A stretch of 64,000 nucleotides of DNA from CALMUP01 sp035327305 (GTDB lineage Bacteria; Verrucomicrobiota; Kiritimatiellia; CAIVKH01): assembly GCA_035327305.1 (NCBI GenBank), contig DAOLDL010000003.1, positions 29,549 through 93,548 on the forward strand, given 5' to 3'. Numbering within the stretch: the stretch's first letter is position 1; every line of letters begins with the position of its first letter. Below, piece by piece: positions 1 to 8,240 of the stretch. The translations under genes and the position numbers were made by a program. Under the pieces are notes generated by a model, which worked only from the letters and a program-made list of their open reading frames with translations, was not told where the DNA came from and made no database searches.

Positions 1-1
1 C

Positions 2-607
2 CATCAAAATGTGCTGGACCTCGGTTGTGGCGATGGAAGCTTTGTCGCGGAAAGCTCTAAATTATTAAACGCGACATTTGAAGGTTCGGACATTTCCGAG
101 GCCGCGCTCGAAATTGCCCGCAAGAATGTTCCGGGTATCCGGTTTTACAAGCTGGACTTGATGGCCGGCGCACCGGATCACAAATACGACGCCATCGTTC
201 TCTCTGAAGTTTTGGAACACATCGAGGACGATGAACATGTTCTGAAAACCATAGCCCCGTTCACGCGCCATGTGGTCATTTCCGTGCCTGGTGGTTCCGC
301 TCATAAAGTTGATCGCCGTTACGGACATTTTCGCAATTATACCGGCAATCTTCTTCAGGAAAAACTGGAGCGCTGCGGATTTGACGTGGTGAGGTATTTC
401 CGCTGGGGATTTCCTTTGTATGACCTACAGCAATTTCTGGCATATCAGGAGGGCGAATGGGGTTCAAAAACCATGTCGGAAGGCCGTTATGGGCCGGGAC
501 GCCGCATCATTTCGCACCTGGTTTATGGCCTGTATTTTCTCCAGTTCCTACCGATGGGTCAGCAAGTGTTTGCCATCGGCAAAAGCAAATCGTTCCCGGA
601 AACGTAA
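2..607 (+). CDS. Class I SAM-dependent methyltransferase, 5'-truncated by window edge
   Basis: The frame is open to the window edge: codons for H-Q-N precede the first possible start (GTG at 11), so the N-terminus lies outside the window. The visible start is SAM motif I (VLDLGCGDGSF), followed by an acidic residue after beta-2 (GSDIS) and a post-I/IV region (YDAIVLSEVLEHIEDDE), the usual layout of Methyltransf_11/23 proteins of the UbiE type. The C-terminus is hydrophobic. It stops 3 bases before a GT4 glycosyltransferase, so the two are co-transcribed and probably act on a surface glycan or its lipid or sugar intermediate. The substrate cannot be read from sequence. Confidence 0.85.
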   Translation, partial: HQNVLDLGCGDGSFVAESSKLLNATFEGSDISEAALEIARKNVPGIRFYKLDLMAGAPDHKYDAIVLSEVLEHIEDDEHVLKTIAPFTRHVVISVPGGSAHKVDRRYGHFRNYTGNLLQEKLERCGFDVVRYFRWGFPLYDLQQFLAYQEGEWGSKTMSEGRYGPGRRIISHLVYGLYFLQFLPMGQQVFAIGKSKSFPET

Positions 608-610
608 GCA

Positions 611-1744
611 TTGAAAATTCTGCTGGCATCCAATTATCAACCGCCGCACATGGGGGGAATCGAGTTCGCCGCCGAAGCGTTGCGCGATTGCTGGCGCAAG
701 GACGGACACGAGGTTACCTGGATCACCACGGATACGCCGCCAGGCTCCCGGGAAAACACGCCGGATAATATCCGCATTCCCTGCTGGAATTTTCTGGAGA
801 ATCGATTTCAGATCAACACACCGCTCATCAACCCGATGCAATGCAAAAGGATCCGCCAACTGGTTGAAATGCATGATGTCGTAAACACGCACAGCCTGGC
901 GCCCGGACTTGCCGTAATGGTGATGAAGGAGGCATTGCGACTTGGAAAACCTTTGGTGGTCACCCAGCATGTCGCGGTCATTCCTTTGAAACTCAAGATA
1001 CTCGGCGAGTTTCAACGGCGATACATCGTTTCCATGGCGCGTCGTACGCAACATGGCGGTGCAATCATTACGTTTGTCGGCAAAGCTGTGCACGATTGGT
1101 TTGTAACCGAGGCGGGACTGGATCCGGAAAAACTGGTCATGACTCCCGCCGGCATCAATCAGGACACCTACTCGTTCGTGCCCGATCACGAACGTGTTGC
1201 ATTGCGTCAAAAGTGGCAATGCCCTGAAAATAAACTCAACGTTTTGTTTGTGGGAAGATTTTACGACAAAAAGGGTTTGCCTTTAATCCGCGAAATAGCG
1301 ACCAGTATGCCTGATGTGGCTTTTACATTGGTCGGTGGCGGACCGGTTGATCCCTCGGGTTGGAACTTGCCGAATGTCCGGATTATCAATTTTGTCAGCA
1401 ACGAAGAGTTGCGAGAACTCTACGGCTCGCACGATCTGTTCATCATGCCGTCTTATGGCGAAGGCTGGCCGGCCGTTGTGCCGCAAGCCATGATCTGCGG
1501 AACTAAATGCCTTATCTCCGAGGAATGCTTTTCCGGCTATCAAAAAGATGCGGAGTGTTTTTATGTGCGACCTCGCAATGCCGCATCGCTGATCGAAACC
1601 GTACAACTGTTTAAAAGCCTGTCACCGGTGCGGGAATCCGATCGGATTAAAACGTCCGAGTATGCCGCCGCCACATGGGACTGGATGTCCACCGCGCGAA
1701 TTTACCTTGAGCAATTCAACCGGCTTTGTCAAAAGCAGGTTTGA
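611..1744 (+). CDS. GT4-family glycosyltransferase
   Basis: 377 residues with a TTG start 3 bases after the methyltransferase stop. The N-terminus (SNYQPPHMGGIE) is the typical GT-B nucleotide-free domain with the glycine turn of GT4 enzymes. The C-terminal half carries the nucleotide-sugar domain: LFVGRFYDKKGLPL, then HDLFIMPSYGEGWPAVVPQAMICG, which is the E-x7-E-like donor-binding segment (here partly changed). It should transfer an activated hexose to a lipid- or protein-linked glycan on the cytoplasmic face. It ends 12 bases from the convergent GT2 stop, at the far end of the large exopolysaccharide locus, and probably belongs to the same pathway. Acceptor and sugar are unknown. Confidence 0.85.
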   Translation: MKILLASNYQPPHMGGIEFAAEALRDCWRKDGHEVTWITTDTPPGSRENTPDNIRIPCWNFLENRFQINTPLINPMQCKRIRQLVEMHDVVNTHSLAPGLAVMVMKEALRLGKPLVVTQHVAVIPLKLKILGEFQRRYIVSMARRTQHGGAIITFVGKAVHDWFVTEAGLDPEKLVMTPAGINQDTYSFVPDHERVALRQKWQCPENKLNVLFVGRFYDKKGLPLIREIATSMPDVAFTLVGGGPVDPSGWNLPNVRIINFVSNEELRELYGSHDLFIMPSYGEGWPAVVPQAMICGTKCLISEECFSGYQKDAECFYVRPRNAASLIETVQLFKSLSPVRESDRIKTSEYAAATWDWMSTARIYLEQFNRLCQKQV

Positions 1745-1756
1745 TGCGATGGATTA

Positions 1757-2701
1757 TCAGCGCTCGTTCGACTTTGCATCGATCACTTCATGAAGTATAT
1801 AAAGCGGACGTCGCTTGCTTTCTTCATAGATCCGGCTCACATACTGCCCCACCATGCCGATGCTGATCAGCTGAATTCCCCCGATAAAAACAATGATCGC
1901 CACAATCGTCGTCCAGCCCGGCTCGAATCCGGCAGGATTGATAAGGCGGCGTATAATGATCATCAATATCCATAATGCGCCGATAAAAGAAACCGCGAAT
2001 CCCGTACCGGTGACCCACCGCAAAGGCGCGCCGGAAAAAGAGGTTACGGCGTCCAGAGCAAGCCGAACGGATTTCCAGACCGGATACTTGGTTACGCCGG
2101 CATGCCGGGCGGCGCGTTCGTAATACACCGCGCATTGCCGGAATCCCACCCAACAGGTCAGCCCCCGCATGAAGCGATGAAGTTCACGAACTTCACGCAA
2201 GGTTTCGATCACTTTCCGATCGACGAGCCGGAAATCACCGGTATCCATCGGGACGTTGACTTTTGACAGGGAGTGGAATACCCGGTAAAACGATGCCGCC
2301 AGAAATTTTTTGAGCCACGTCTCCCCTTCCCGGCTCTTGCGAACGGCATAAACCACTTCATTGCCTTCACGCCAGCGCGCCAGTAATTCCGGTATGACTT
2401 CGGGTGGATCCTGCAAATCGGCATCGATAATGACAACCGCATCAGCACGGCTGTAATCCATGCCTGCAGTAATCGCAATTTGATGGCCGAAATTCCGGGA
2501 TAATCGCAAAAGCACGACATGCGGATTGGACTTGGCGGTTTCGGCAACCCATTGTGTGGAGCCGTCGGAGCTTCCGTCGTCGACAAACAGGATACGCCAT
2601 TCGATATTTTCCGAGACAAGCGTCTTGGTCACGCGCTCCAGCATGATCGGCAGATTTTCCCGTTCATTAAGAAATGGAACAACTATATCCAACGTTTTCA
2701 T
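1757..2701 (-). CDS. GT2 polyprenyl-phosphate glycosyltransferase (DPM1/ArnC/GtrB-like)
   Basis: 314 residues. The start at 2701 is chosen because its ATG overlaps the preceding gene's TGA as ATGA; the frame stays open to 2743 without support. The GT-A domain shows DDGSSDGST near residues 41-49 and DADLQDPPE near 93-101, which bind the sugar nucleotide and metal. Two hydrophobic C-terminal segments (about 225-300) are followed by a short cytosolic tail ending in the GMVGQYVSRIYEESKRRP signature of GtrB/ArnC-type enzymes. Such proteins load a sugar onto undecaprenyl phosphate for later transfer outside the membrane. It is the last gene of the leftward polysaccharide locus. Confidence 0.88.
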   Translation of the reverse strand: MKTLDIVVPFLNERENLPIMLERVTKTLVSENIEWRILFVDDGSSDGSTQWVAETAKSNPHVVLLRLSRNFGHQIAITAGMDYSRADAVVIIDADLQDPPEVIPELLARWREGNEVVYAVRKSREGETWLKKFLAASFYRVFHSLSKVNVPMDTGDFRLVDRKVIETLREVRELHRFMRGLTCWVGFRQCAVYYERAARHAGVTKYPVWKSVRLALDAVTSFSGAPLRWVTGTGFAVSFIGALWILMIIIRRLINPAGFEPGWTTIVAIIVFIGGIQLISIGMVGQYVSRIYEESKRRPLYILHEVIDAKSNER

Positions 2702-3315
2702 TCGTGAACCTGCCTGGTTGATTGACCTGATATGGTATTCCATGCTTTTTCAAGGTTTTTGACAACTGCATCCGGCATGGCCTGGTGCAGATCGAAAAAC
2801 TGTTCCACCTGGGAAATTTTCAAGCTGGTCACCAGGATGGTTCGGCAACCGGCGGCACGCCCGGCCTGGATGTCGACTGTTCCATCTCCAATCATCCAGC
2901 TTGATGACAAATCAATACCATGTTTTCGGGCGGCGGCAATCAGCATTCCGGGTCCCGGTTTGCGGCAATCCGAATCGCGCGTGTATTCAATCCGCCCGTG
3001 CCGACCCGGTTTCGGATGATAAGGGGAAAAAATCAGATCGTCCCAGGCGCCGCCTTCAGTTTCCAGTTGGCGCGCCAGCTCATCGTTCACTTGTGACAGC
3101 TCCTCCAACGTTAGCGTGCCTTTGGCAATTCCCGGCTGATTTGTGACCACGATCGAAACATACCCGGCCTCGCGAATTTTTTTTAGAAATGTGCCGGCGC
3201 CTTTTATCATATATACCTGTTCGGAACGGCGGGGCGAATCAAGAAGGCCATGGTTTTCGTCATAAACCATTTCGTTCAGGATTCCATCCCGATCTATAAA
3301 TATTGCGCGTTTCAA
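2698..3315 (-). CDS. HAD-IIIA phosphatase, GmhB-like (heptose bisphosphate or histidinol-phosphate type)
   Basis: 205 residues. Catalytic motif I FIDRDGILN gives the nucleophile D8 and acid/base D10. Motif II is VTNQPGIAKG, and motif III/IV are CRKPGPGM and MIGDGTVDI (D144, D148). This is the GmhB/HisB-N family that removes the 7-phosphate of D-glycero-manno-heptose 1,7-bisphosphate. Classical GmhB has a four-ligand Cys/His zinc loop between motifs II and III; here only one cysteine (C117) and a shortened HPKPGRHG loop are seen, so zinc binding is doubtful. It overlaps both neighbours by ATGA. Next to a HddC-like nucleotidyltransferase, a role in making a GDP-activated heptose or related sugar is plausible but not proven. 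Confidence 0.8.
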   Translation of the reverse strand: MKRAIFIDRDGILNEMVYDENHGLLDSPRRSEQVYMIKGAGTFLKKIREAGYVSIVVTNQPGIAKGTLTLEELSQVNDELARQLETEGGAWDDLIFSPYHPKPGRHGRIEYTRDSDCRKPGPGMLIAAARKHGIDLSSSWMIGDGTVDIQAGRAAGCRTILVTSLKISQVEQFFDLHQAMPDAVVKNLEKAWNTISGQSTRQVHE

Positions 3316-4025
3316 TGTTGGTCTGCTCCCGACAACATCTTGTCCAATTCACGCCAGCCCTCCGGCTGGCCGATTTCATAGAACCGTTCATTTACTTCAT
3401 ACGCGGCCAATTGACCAGCTTGAACAAGGTCAGACAGTATAACCGCCAAATCAAGCGGCGGTGCATGATTCAAGTAGGCTTCAAGCACGTCGCGCCGGAA
3501 TATGGACAAACCATAATCGATGTAATCGGCATCGCCCGGCTTCGCTTTCTTGTTGTAATAGACCACGTTATCCCCGTTTATACGGACATTGCTGGAATCC
3601 CATTGCCCGTGGTTGCGAAAGACACTCATGACAGCGCGGACCGCCCGTGATCGATACCATTCAAGCATGGCCTGATATTTGACTGGCAAATAACTGTCGC
3701 CATACATCAACATGAATTCCGGCGCCAATTTATCCTTCGCATGAATCAATGCGCCTCCAGTTCCCAGCAAGGCGGATGGATCTTCCGTGACAAAATCCAC
3801 GTGCATATTCCACGCCGATCCATCGCCCAGTAGTTCCTGTATCATTTCACCGCGATAGCCAATCAACATGAGAATTTCATTGAGCCCGTTACGTTTGAGA
3901 AGTTCGAGCTGATGGAGAACAAACGGCTTGCCTGCCACCGGTATCAAGGCCTTGGGTAAATCGCCGGCCACGGATTGAATCCGCGTACCCATACCGCCGG
4001 CCAGAATCACCACTTGCATGTTCAA
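3312..4025 (-). CDS. Sugar-1-phosphate nucleotidyltransferase (HddC / mannose-1-phosphate guanylyltransferase-like)
   Basis: 237 residues. The N-terminal NTP-binding signature LAGGMGTRIQS (about 9-18) is followed by LPKALIPVAGKPF (23-35), the classical nucleotidyltransferase fold. MYGDSYL near 110 supplies the metal-binding aspartate. The short length, without a C-terminal beta-helix, matches HddC and RmlA-short type enzymes. It probably converts a hexose- or heptose-1-phosphate plus NTP to NDP-sugar in the cytoplasm. ATGA overlaps occur with both neighbours (start 4025, end 3312), so translation is coupled to the downstream HAD phosphatase. Base specificity cannot be decided from these motifs. 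Confidence 0.85.
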   Translation of the reverse strand: MNMQVVILAGGMGTRIQSVAGDLPKALIPVAGKPFVLHQLELLKRNGLNEILMLIGYRGEMIQELLGDGSAWNMHVDFVTEDPSALLGTGGALIHAKDKLAPEFMLMYGDSYLPVKYQAMLEWYRSRAVRAVMSVFRNHGQWDSSNVRINGDNVVYYNKKAKPGDADYIDYGLSIFRRDVLEAYLNHAPPLDLAVILSDLVQAGQLAAYEVNERFYEIGQPEGWRELDKMLSGADQH

Positions 4026-4939
4026 GCAGAATTCCTCCAGTGATCAAGAATACGTGCGACACTCTGATCACGCGACACACAAGGACGCCACCCCAGCGAT
4101 TTCAGCCTGGTACAATCACCCACTTTGAACGGTTCATCAATAGGGCGGATGAGTCCGGGGTCCACTTCTTCACGGATTTCCCGGATGGAATGTCGTTTGA
4201 AGTCATCCAGCAATTGCCGAATCGTCACCGGTGACCCGGAACACAAGTTGTACGAAGAACCCGGCGCGCCTTTTTCAAGTATGGTTTCCAATCCGCGCAC
4301 AGCATCCTCAATATCAAGAAAATCACGGGTGATCTCGAGGTTTCCGACTTTGATCGCATCCATATCGCCCCGCTCGACGGCGACTATGCGTCGGGCGAAA
4401 TCAGATGAAACATCACCGGTCTTGCCCGGACCGATTATAAAAAACGGCCTGACCACCAATACATCAAGGCAAAATTGTTTTCCATAAAGCAACGCGGCCT
4501 GTTCAGCGGCGATCTTGCTCCATGCATAGGGACTTGATCCGGACAGTGGTGAATTTTCCGGCAAGGACACGGCTTGCGTTGGCGCCGCGTAAGCCGAACT
4601 GGAAGAAATCATCATGAAGCGGGCTTTACGTCCCGCCGCCTGCATGCCGGTTAATATATTTATCGTTCCGTTCACATTGCATTCAAAGGTTTCGGCGGGA
4701 GATTTCCATGATACACCGGGCAGACTTTGCGCACTCATATGAACGACAACATCCGGGCGCACCGCTTCCAACCAGTCTTTCACACACTCGGAGTCGGTTA
4801 CATCACCTGCAAGAAGGTGACATCCGTCCGCTCCCACGGCGCGCCTTGACGCGCTCCAGACCTCGACACCGGAAGCAGTCAACTTTCCAGCCAATGCGCT
4901 ACCCATAAAACCGGAACCTCCGGTTATAAGGCATTTCAT
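4022..4939 (-). CDS. NAD(P)-dependent sugar epimerase/dehydratase (extended SDR, Rmd-like)
   Basis: 305 residues from the ATG at 4939, which overlaps the upstream stop as ATGA; the open frame to 5083 runs inside the neighbour and is not used. Rossmann motif GGSGFMG lies near residues 7-13, the catalytic serine in SSSSAY near 112-117, and YxxxK is Y138-A-W-S-K142. The segment RPFFIIGPGKTGDVSSDFA and the DFLDIEDAVRG motif resemble GDP-4-keto-6-deoxymannose reductase (Rmd) and GDP-mannose 4,6-dehydratase relatives. It likely reduces or epimerises a 4-keto-sugar nucleotide for the exopolysaccharide. The exact reaction is not readable. Confidence 0.85.
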   Translation of the reverse strand: MKCLITGGSGFMGSALAGKLTASGVEVWSASRRAVGADGCHLLAGDVTDSECVKDWLEAVRPDVVVHMSAQSLPGVSWKSPAETFECNVNGTINILTGMQAAGRKARFMMISSSSAYAAPTQAVSLPENSPLSGSSPYAWSKIAAEQAALLYGKQFCLDVLVVRPFFIIGPGKTGDVSSDFARRIVAVERGDMDAIKVGNLEITRDFLDIEDAVRGLETILEKGAPGSSYNLCSGSPVTIRQLLDDFKRHSIREIREEVDPGLIRPIDEPFKVGDCTRLKSLGWRPCVSRDQSVARILDHWRNSA

Positions 4940-5952
4940 GCGCCGGCTCCCGGAATGGAAATCACGCGGCCCGTTTTTTCCGACTCGTACGCGGCCAGCC
5001 CCAGCTTCATCGCGGCCAAACCATCCAGTCCATTTCCAATGGGTTCGCGACGTTCCTTGATAGCCGAGGTAAATTCCCTCCACTCATCATGCCATGAACG
5101 ATCGCCACCGCGGTAGTGAATCACATGGTCCTGGAAAGGCGCGGTAAAGTCACGCCGCCCAACACTCAACGTTTCCGTGCCGTATCCCCCGCCCAAACCC
5201 TCGATTTGCACATATCCGTCTTCGCCGAATACTTCGAAGGAAAAAAGGTTCTTCCACTGCACCAGGGTCGTATGCAGCATTGCGGTCGCCCCATTTGCGC
5301 CGCGGAACAGAGCCATCCCACCATCGTCCAGTTCCTGTTCCTTGAAATAATGAATCGAGGTCATGGCGGAAACTTCGACCAGCTCGCCAAGGAACCATCG
5401 GAAAAGATCGATGCCATGCGTACCCTGCTCGATAAATTGACCACCCGAGGCCATCGATGGGTCAGCCCGCCATTCCTTTTCGTATCCCGGTCTACCGCAG
5501 ATCCCATAGCGACACCGGGCAAACAATGGGCGGCCCAACTCACCCCGGTCCAATCGTGTTTTGGCTTCCCAAATCGCCGGATGATGCCGGTGATTGAATC
5601 CGCATTTGAGAATTTTCCCGGATTTACGCGCGGCGGAAATCATGGCCTCGGATTCTTCAATGGTGCGGGTCAGGGGTTTTTCACACAACACATGCTTGCC
5701 CGCTTCAAGCGCGGCGATGGTGATTTCCGCATGAACGTGAGGTGGTGTACATACAATCAAGGCATCGATGTTTTTGTCGTCAACCACTTCCCGCCAGTTT
5801 TCCACCGCCCGGCAATTAAATTGAGAAGCGATGCGTTCCGCATGATCCTTGTGCAAACTGGCAATCGCGACAAGTGTGTCTTCTTTTGAATCGACCAACA
5901 CCGGCGCGCGCCGGCGACACTGTAATCCTGCACCGATGATTCCAACTTTCAT
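4936..5952 (-). CDS. Gfo/Idh/MocA-family oxidoreductase
   Basis: 338 residues from the ATG at 5952 (ATGA overlap with the upstream gene); the frame is open to 6009 without better support. VGIIGAGLQ begins the N-terminal NAD(P) Rossmann fold, and EKP (residues 91-93, in LCEKPLTRT) is the family's signature containing the catalytic lysine. A GTHGIDLFRWFLGEL helix supplies the conserved histidine of the C-terminal beta-sheet domain. Family members oxidise or reduce the C3 or C4 of sugars and sugar nucleotides. Its position between a dehydrogenase-like and an Rmd-like gene suggests a step in making an unusual NDP-sugar for this locus. Confidence 0.88.
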   Translation of the reverse strand: MKVGIIGAGLQCRRRAPVLVDSKEDTLVAIASLHKDHAERIASQFNCRAVENWREVVDDKNIDALIVCTPPHVHAEITIAALEAGKHVLCEKPLTRTIEESEAMISAARKSGKILKCGFNHRHHPAIWEAKTRLDRGELGRPLFARCRYGICGRPGYEKEWRADPSMASGGQFIEQGTHGIDLFRWFLGELVEVSAMTSIHYFKEQELDDGGMALFRGANGATAMLHTTLVQWKNLFSFEVFGEDGYVQIEGLGGGYGTETLSVGRRDFTAPFQDHVIHYRGGDRSWHDEWREFTSAIKERREPIGNGLDGLAAMKLGLAAYESEKTGRVISIPGAGA

Positions 5953-7256
5953 GACTTGACCTTTCTGCCGCGTCCGATCGTCAATACGGTCAAACCGGCC
6001 TCCTCCCATTTATCCGCAGGCCACAGGTTTGCGGTGTCAAATACCAGGGCGCCCTGCATCAGGGATTTGACTTTAACGGGATCAATTGATTTGTAATCAG
6101 CCCACGGCGTCATCAGCACCAGCACATCCGCATCTCGAAGCGCTTCATCAACGCCGTCACAAAATTCGAACGATCCAAGTTGCAACGCTTCCGTTCGATC
6201 GGCTTTGGGATCGTGCGCCCGGACAACAGCGCCTTCTTCATTCAGCGCGCCAATCACATCCAGCGCGGCTGACCGTCGCAAGGTGCTGGTGTCGGGTTTG
6301 TAGGTCAACCCCAACACGGCAACCCGGCATCCCTTCAACTTTCCATGCAGGCGTTTAAGTGTAAGCACGACGGCTTTGTTCTGTTCCTGATTGGATACCC
6401 ACGCCCCATCAAGCAACATTGTTTCAACACCGAATTTATCGCCGATCCCCCGCAATGTCTGCATATCGCGGGCCAGTGTCCCCCCCGCGAAACCCAAACC
6501 GGGAAACAGCATCGCCTTGGCTCCGATACGCGGTTCCAGACGAAGCGCTTCCGCCAACTTATAACCATCCGCGCCCATGACATCACATAAATTGCCGATT
6601 TCATTGGCAAAACAAATCGATGTGGCCAGAAATGCATTCAGGGCGTGCTTCGACATTTCCGCCGTCCGCACATCCACTTTTTTCCAATCACTGGAAAACG
6701 AGGCGAGCAATTTTTCCAGGGATTGGAAAACGGATGCAGAATCAGCGCCGATAACGGGAAGCGGCGGACGGCGAAACCGCTCAATGGCCTGACCGAGGCG
6801 GAGGTTCTCCGGACTGTAAGCCATACCCCCTCGCCAGGCTGGATTTGCATCGCGAATCGCTGTCGCCAGTTCATCGCATGTGCCGACAGGAACTTGCGCG
6901 GTCACATAAACCGGCACATCGCTTTTCAATGCGCCGGCCATGGCGCGGATATCGTCAAAAATTCCGGATAGATCGCTCTGATCGTTTTCATCGACCGGCG
7001 TGTCGTGCATAACCATGACAACATCCGCGGTGGTTACCGCGTGTGATACATCATTTGTAAAGACAAGTTTTCCGGAGGCGAGGCCACTCTCCAGCAATGG
7101 ATCCAATCCCGGTTCAAATAGTGGAGCTTTCCCGCCGCGCAATGATTCAATCCGCGAGGCATCGGAGTCATAACCAACCACATCGTGGCCCATGTCCGCC
7201 AGACACGCCGCGCCCACTACGCCCTGATGCCAGCAACCCACAACGGCAATCCTCAT
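5949..7256 (-). CDS. UDP-glucose/GDP-mannose dehydrogenase-family protein with the catalytic cysteine replaced
   Basis: 435 residues with the three domains of the family: N-terminal Rossmann (VVGCWHQGVVGAACLA), central dimerisation helix (TAEMSKHALNAFLATSICF, with the conserved lysine at about 203) and C-terminal UDP-sugar domain (LGLTYKPDTSTLRRSAALD). YSPENLRLG replaces the usual N-PEFLREG loop. The catalytic motif normally reads G-G-S/C-C-F-P-K-D; here it is GFAGGTLARD with Thr260 at the cysteine position, encoded by ACT. Without that cysteine the four-electron oxidation to a uronic acid via a thiohemiacetal should not occur. It may be a two-electron oxidoreductase or a diverged subfamily. 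It is ATGA-coupled on both sides. Confidence 0.85.
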   Translation of the reverse strand: MRIAVVGCWHQGVVGAACLADMGHDVVGYDSDASRIESLRGGKAPLFEPGLDPLLESGLASGKLVFTNDVSHAVTTADVVMVMHDTPVDENDQSDLSGIFDDIRAMAGALKSDVPVYVTAQVPVGTCDELATAIRDANPAWRGGMAYSPENLRLGQAIERFRRPPLPVIGADSASVFQSLEKLLASFSSDWKKVDVRTAEMSKHALNAFLATSICFANEIGNLCDVMGADGYKLAEALRLEPRIGAKAMLFPGLGFAGGTLARDMQTLRGIGDKFGVETMLLDGAWVSNQEQNKAVVLTLKRLHGKLKGCRVAVLGLTYKPDTSTLRRSAALDVIGALNEEGAVVRAHDPKADRTEALQLGSFEFCDGVDEALRDADVLVLMTPWADYKSIDPVKVKSLMQGALVFDTANLWPADKWEEAGLTVLTIGRGRKVKS

Positions 7257-8239
7257 GAAAGCGACTCCTTCCCAAGCATGCGGCGGACGGCGTGGCGGAT
7301 GGACTCGTTTGATGAATATCTGGTTACCCAGCCCCGGGCGGTCATTTTATCGACTTTGAAATTAACCTTGGGCTGGTCGCCCGGCCAGGCGCGTTTGGCC
7401 CCCTGAATTTTGATGACCGGATTGATTCCCATTTCCTCCACAACGATGCTTGCGATGTCGAGAACCTTGGTTATGGTGGTTGTGCCGAGATTGAAAATAT
7501 CGGCTGGTTTTTCCTCGGTCATGGGGATATTCAGAAACGACCAGGCCATTCCGTTGATGCATTCCTCGACCAAAAAGTAATTTTTTTGCTGGGTGCCATC
7601 GCCGAGAATCAACAATTCCTCGGGATTCGCCCGCAAGCGATTGATGAAATCGTAAATTACGCCATGGGTCATGCGGCCGCCCACGACATTTCCGAACCTG
7701 AACATCCATCCGCGAACGCCATAGAGCTGACTGAAAGATGAAATAAATGCTTCGCTGGCGATTTTGCCGGCGGCATAGGTGGATATCGGCAACAACGGCC
7801 CCGCGTCCTCGGTTACCGGATTATCCACGCATAACTCACCGTACACCGCGCCGGTGGATGCAAACAGGATTGGTTGAATGCCATTTTCCCGCATGGCGTC
7901 CAGAACGTTAAACGTCACGATGGCACAGTCATTCAAATCGCGGCGCGGTTTGGCATGGCTACCGATAATATCCGTGTTGGCGGCAAGATGCCATACAAGG
8001 TCATGGCCTTTCATTGACTCGCGCACCAGCGAGTCGTTCATCAAGTCGGCTTCGATAAATTTAAAAGCGTGGTTTCCAAAATGAGGCTCGACAAATTCGC
8101 GGCGGCCATTGGACAGATTGTCCACCACCGTCACGTGGTACCCATCCGCAAGCAGACGATCCACGATGTGACTGCCAATAAATCCCGCGCCGCCGGTGAG
8201 GTAAACCCTTTGTATGGAATCGCCAAGTAATCTGTTCAT
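7253..8239 (-). CDS. NAD-dependent nucleotide-sugar epimerase (GalE-like), tandem copy 2
   Basis: 328 residues. TGGAGFIG (15-22) binds the NAD pyrophosphate, D40 follows beta-2, the Ser/Thr region is FASTGAVYGE, and the YxxxK pair is Y155/K159. The C-terminus binds the sugar nucleotide (LGDGTQQKNYFLVEECINGM). It is clearly paralogous to the gene just upstream in the operon (8241-9227): the same length and the same stretch around FRF-NVVG-R-THGV-YDFI-RL. It overlaps the next gene by ATGA. It probably performs 4-epimerisation of an NDP-hexose or NDP-uronate for the polysaccharide. Substrate is unknown. Confidence 0.87.
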   Translation of the reverse strand: MNRLLGDSIQRVYLTGGAGFIGSHIVDRLLADGYHVTVVDNLSNGRREFVEPHFGNHAFKFIEADLMNDSLVRESMKGHDLVWHLAANTDIIGSHAKPRRDLNDCAIVTFNVLDAMRENGIQPILFASTGAVYGELCVDNPVTEDAGPLLPISTYAAGKIASEAFISSFSQLYGVRGWMFRFGNVVGGRMTHGVIYDFINRLRANPEELLILGDGTQQKNYFLVEECINGMAWSFLNIPMTEEKPADIFNLGTTTITKVLDIASIVVEEMGINPVIKIQGAKRAWPGDQPKVNFKVDKMTARGWVTRYSSNESIRHAVRRMLGKESLS

Positions 8240-8240
8240 G

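Noticed and set aside
5116..5889. Long plus-strand frame opposite the Gfo/Idh gene
   Set aside because: It is the antisense shadow of a gene with clear family motifs.
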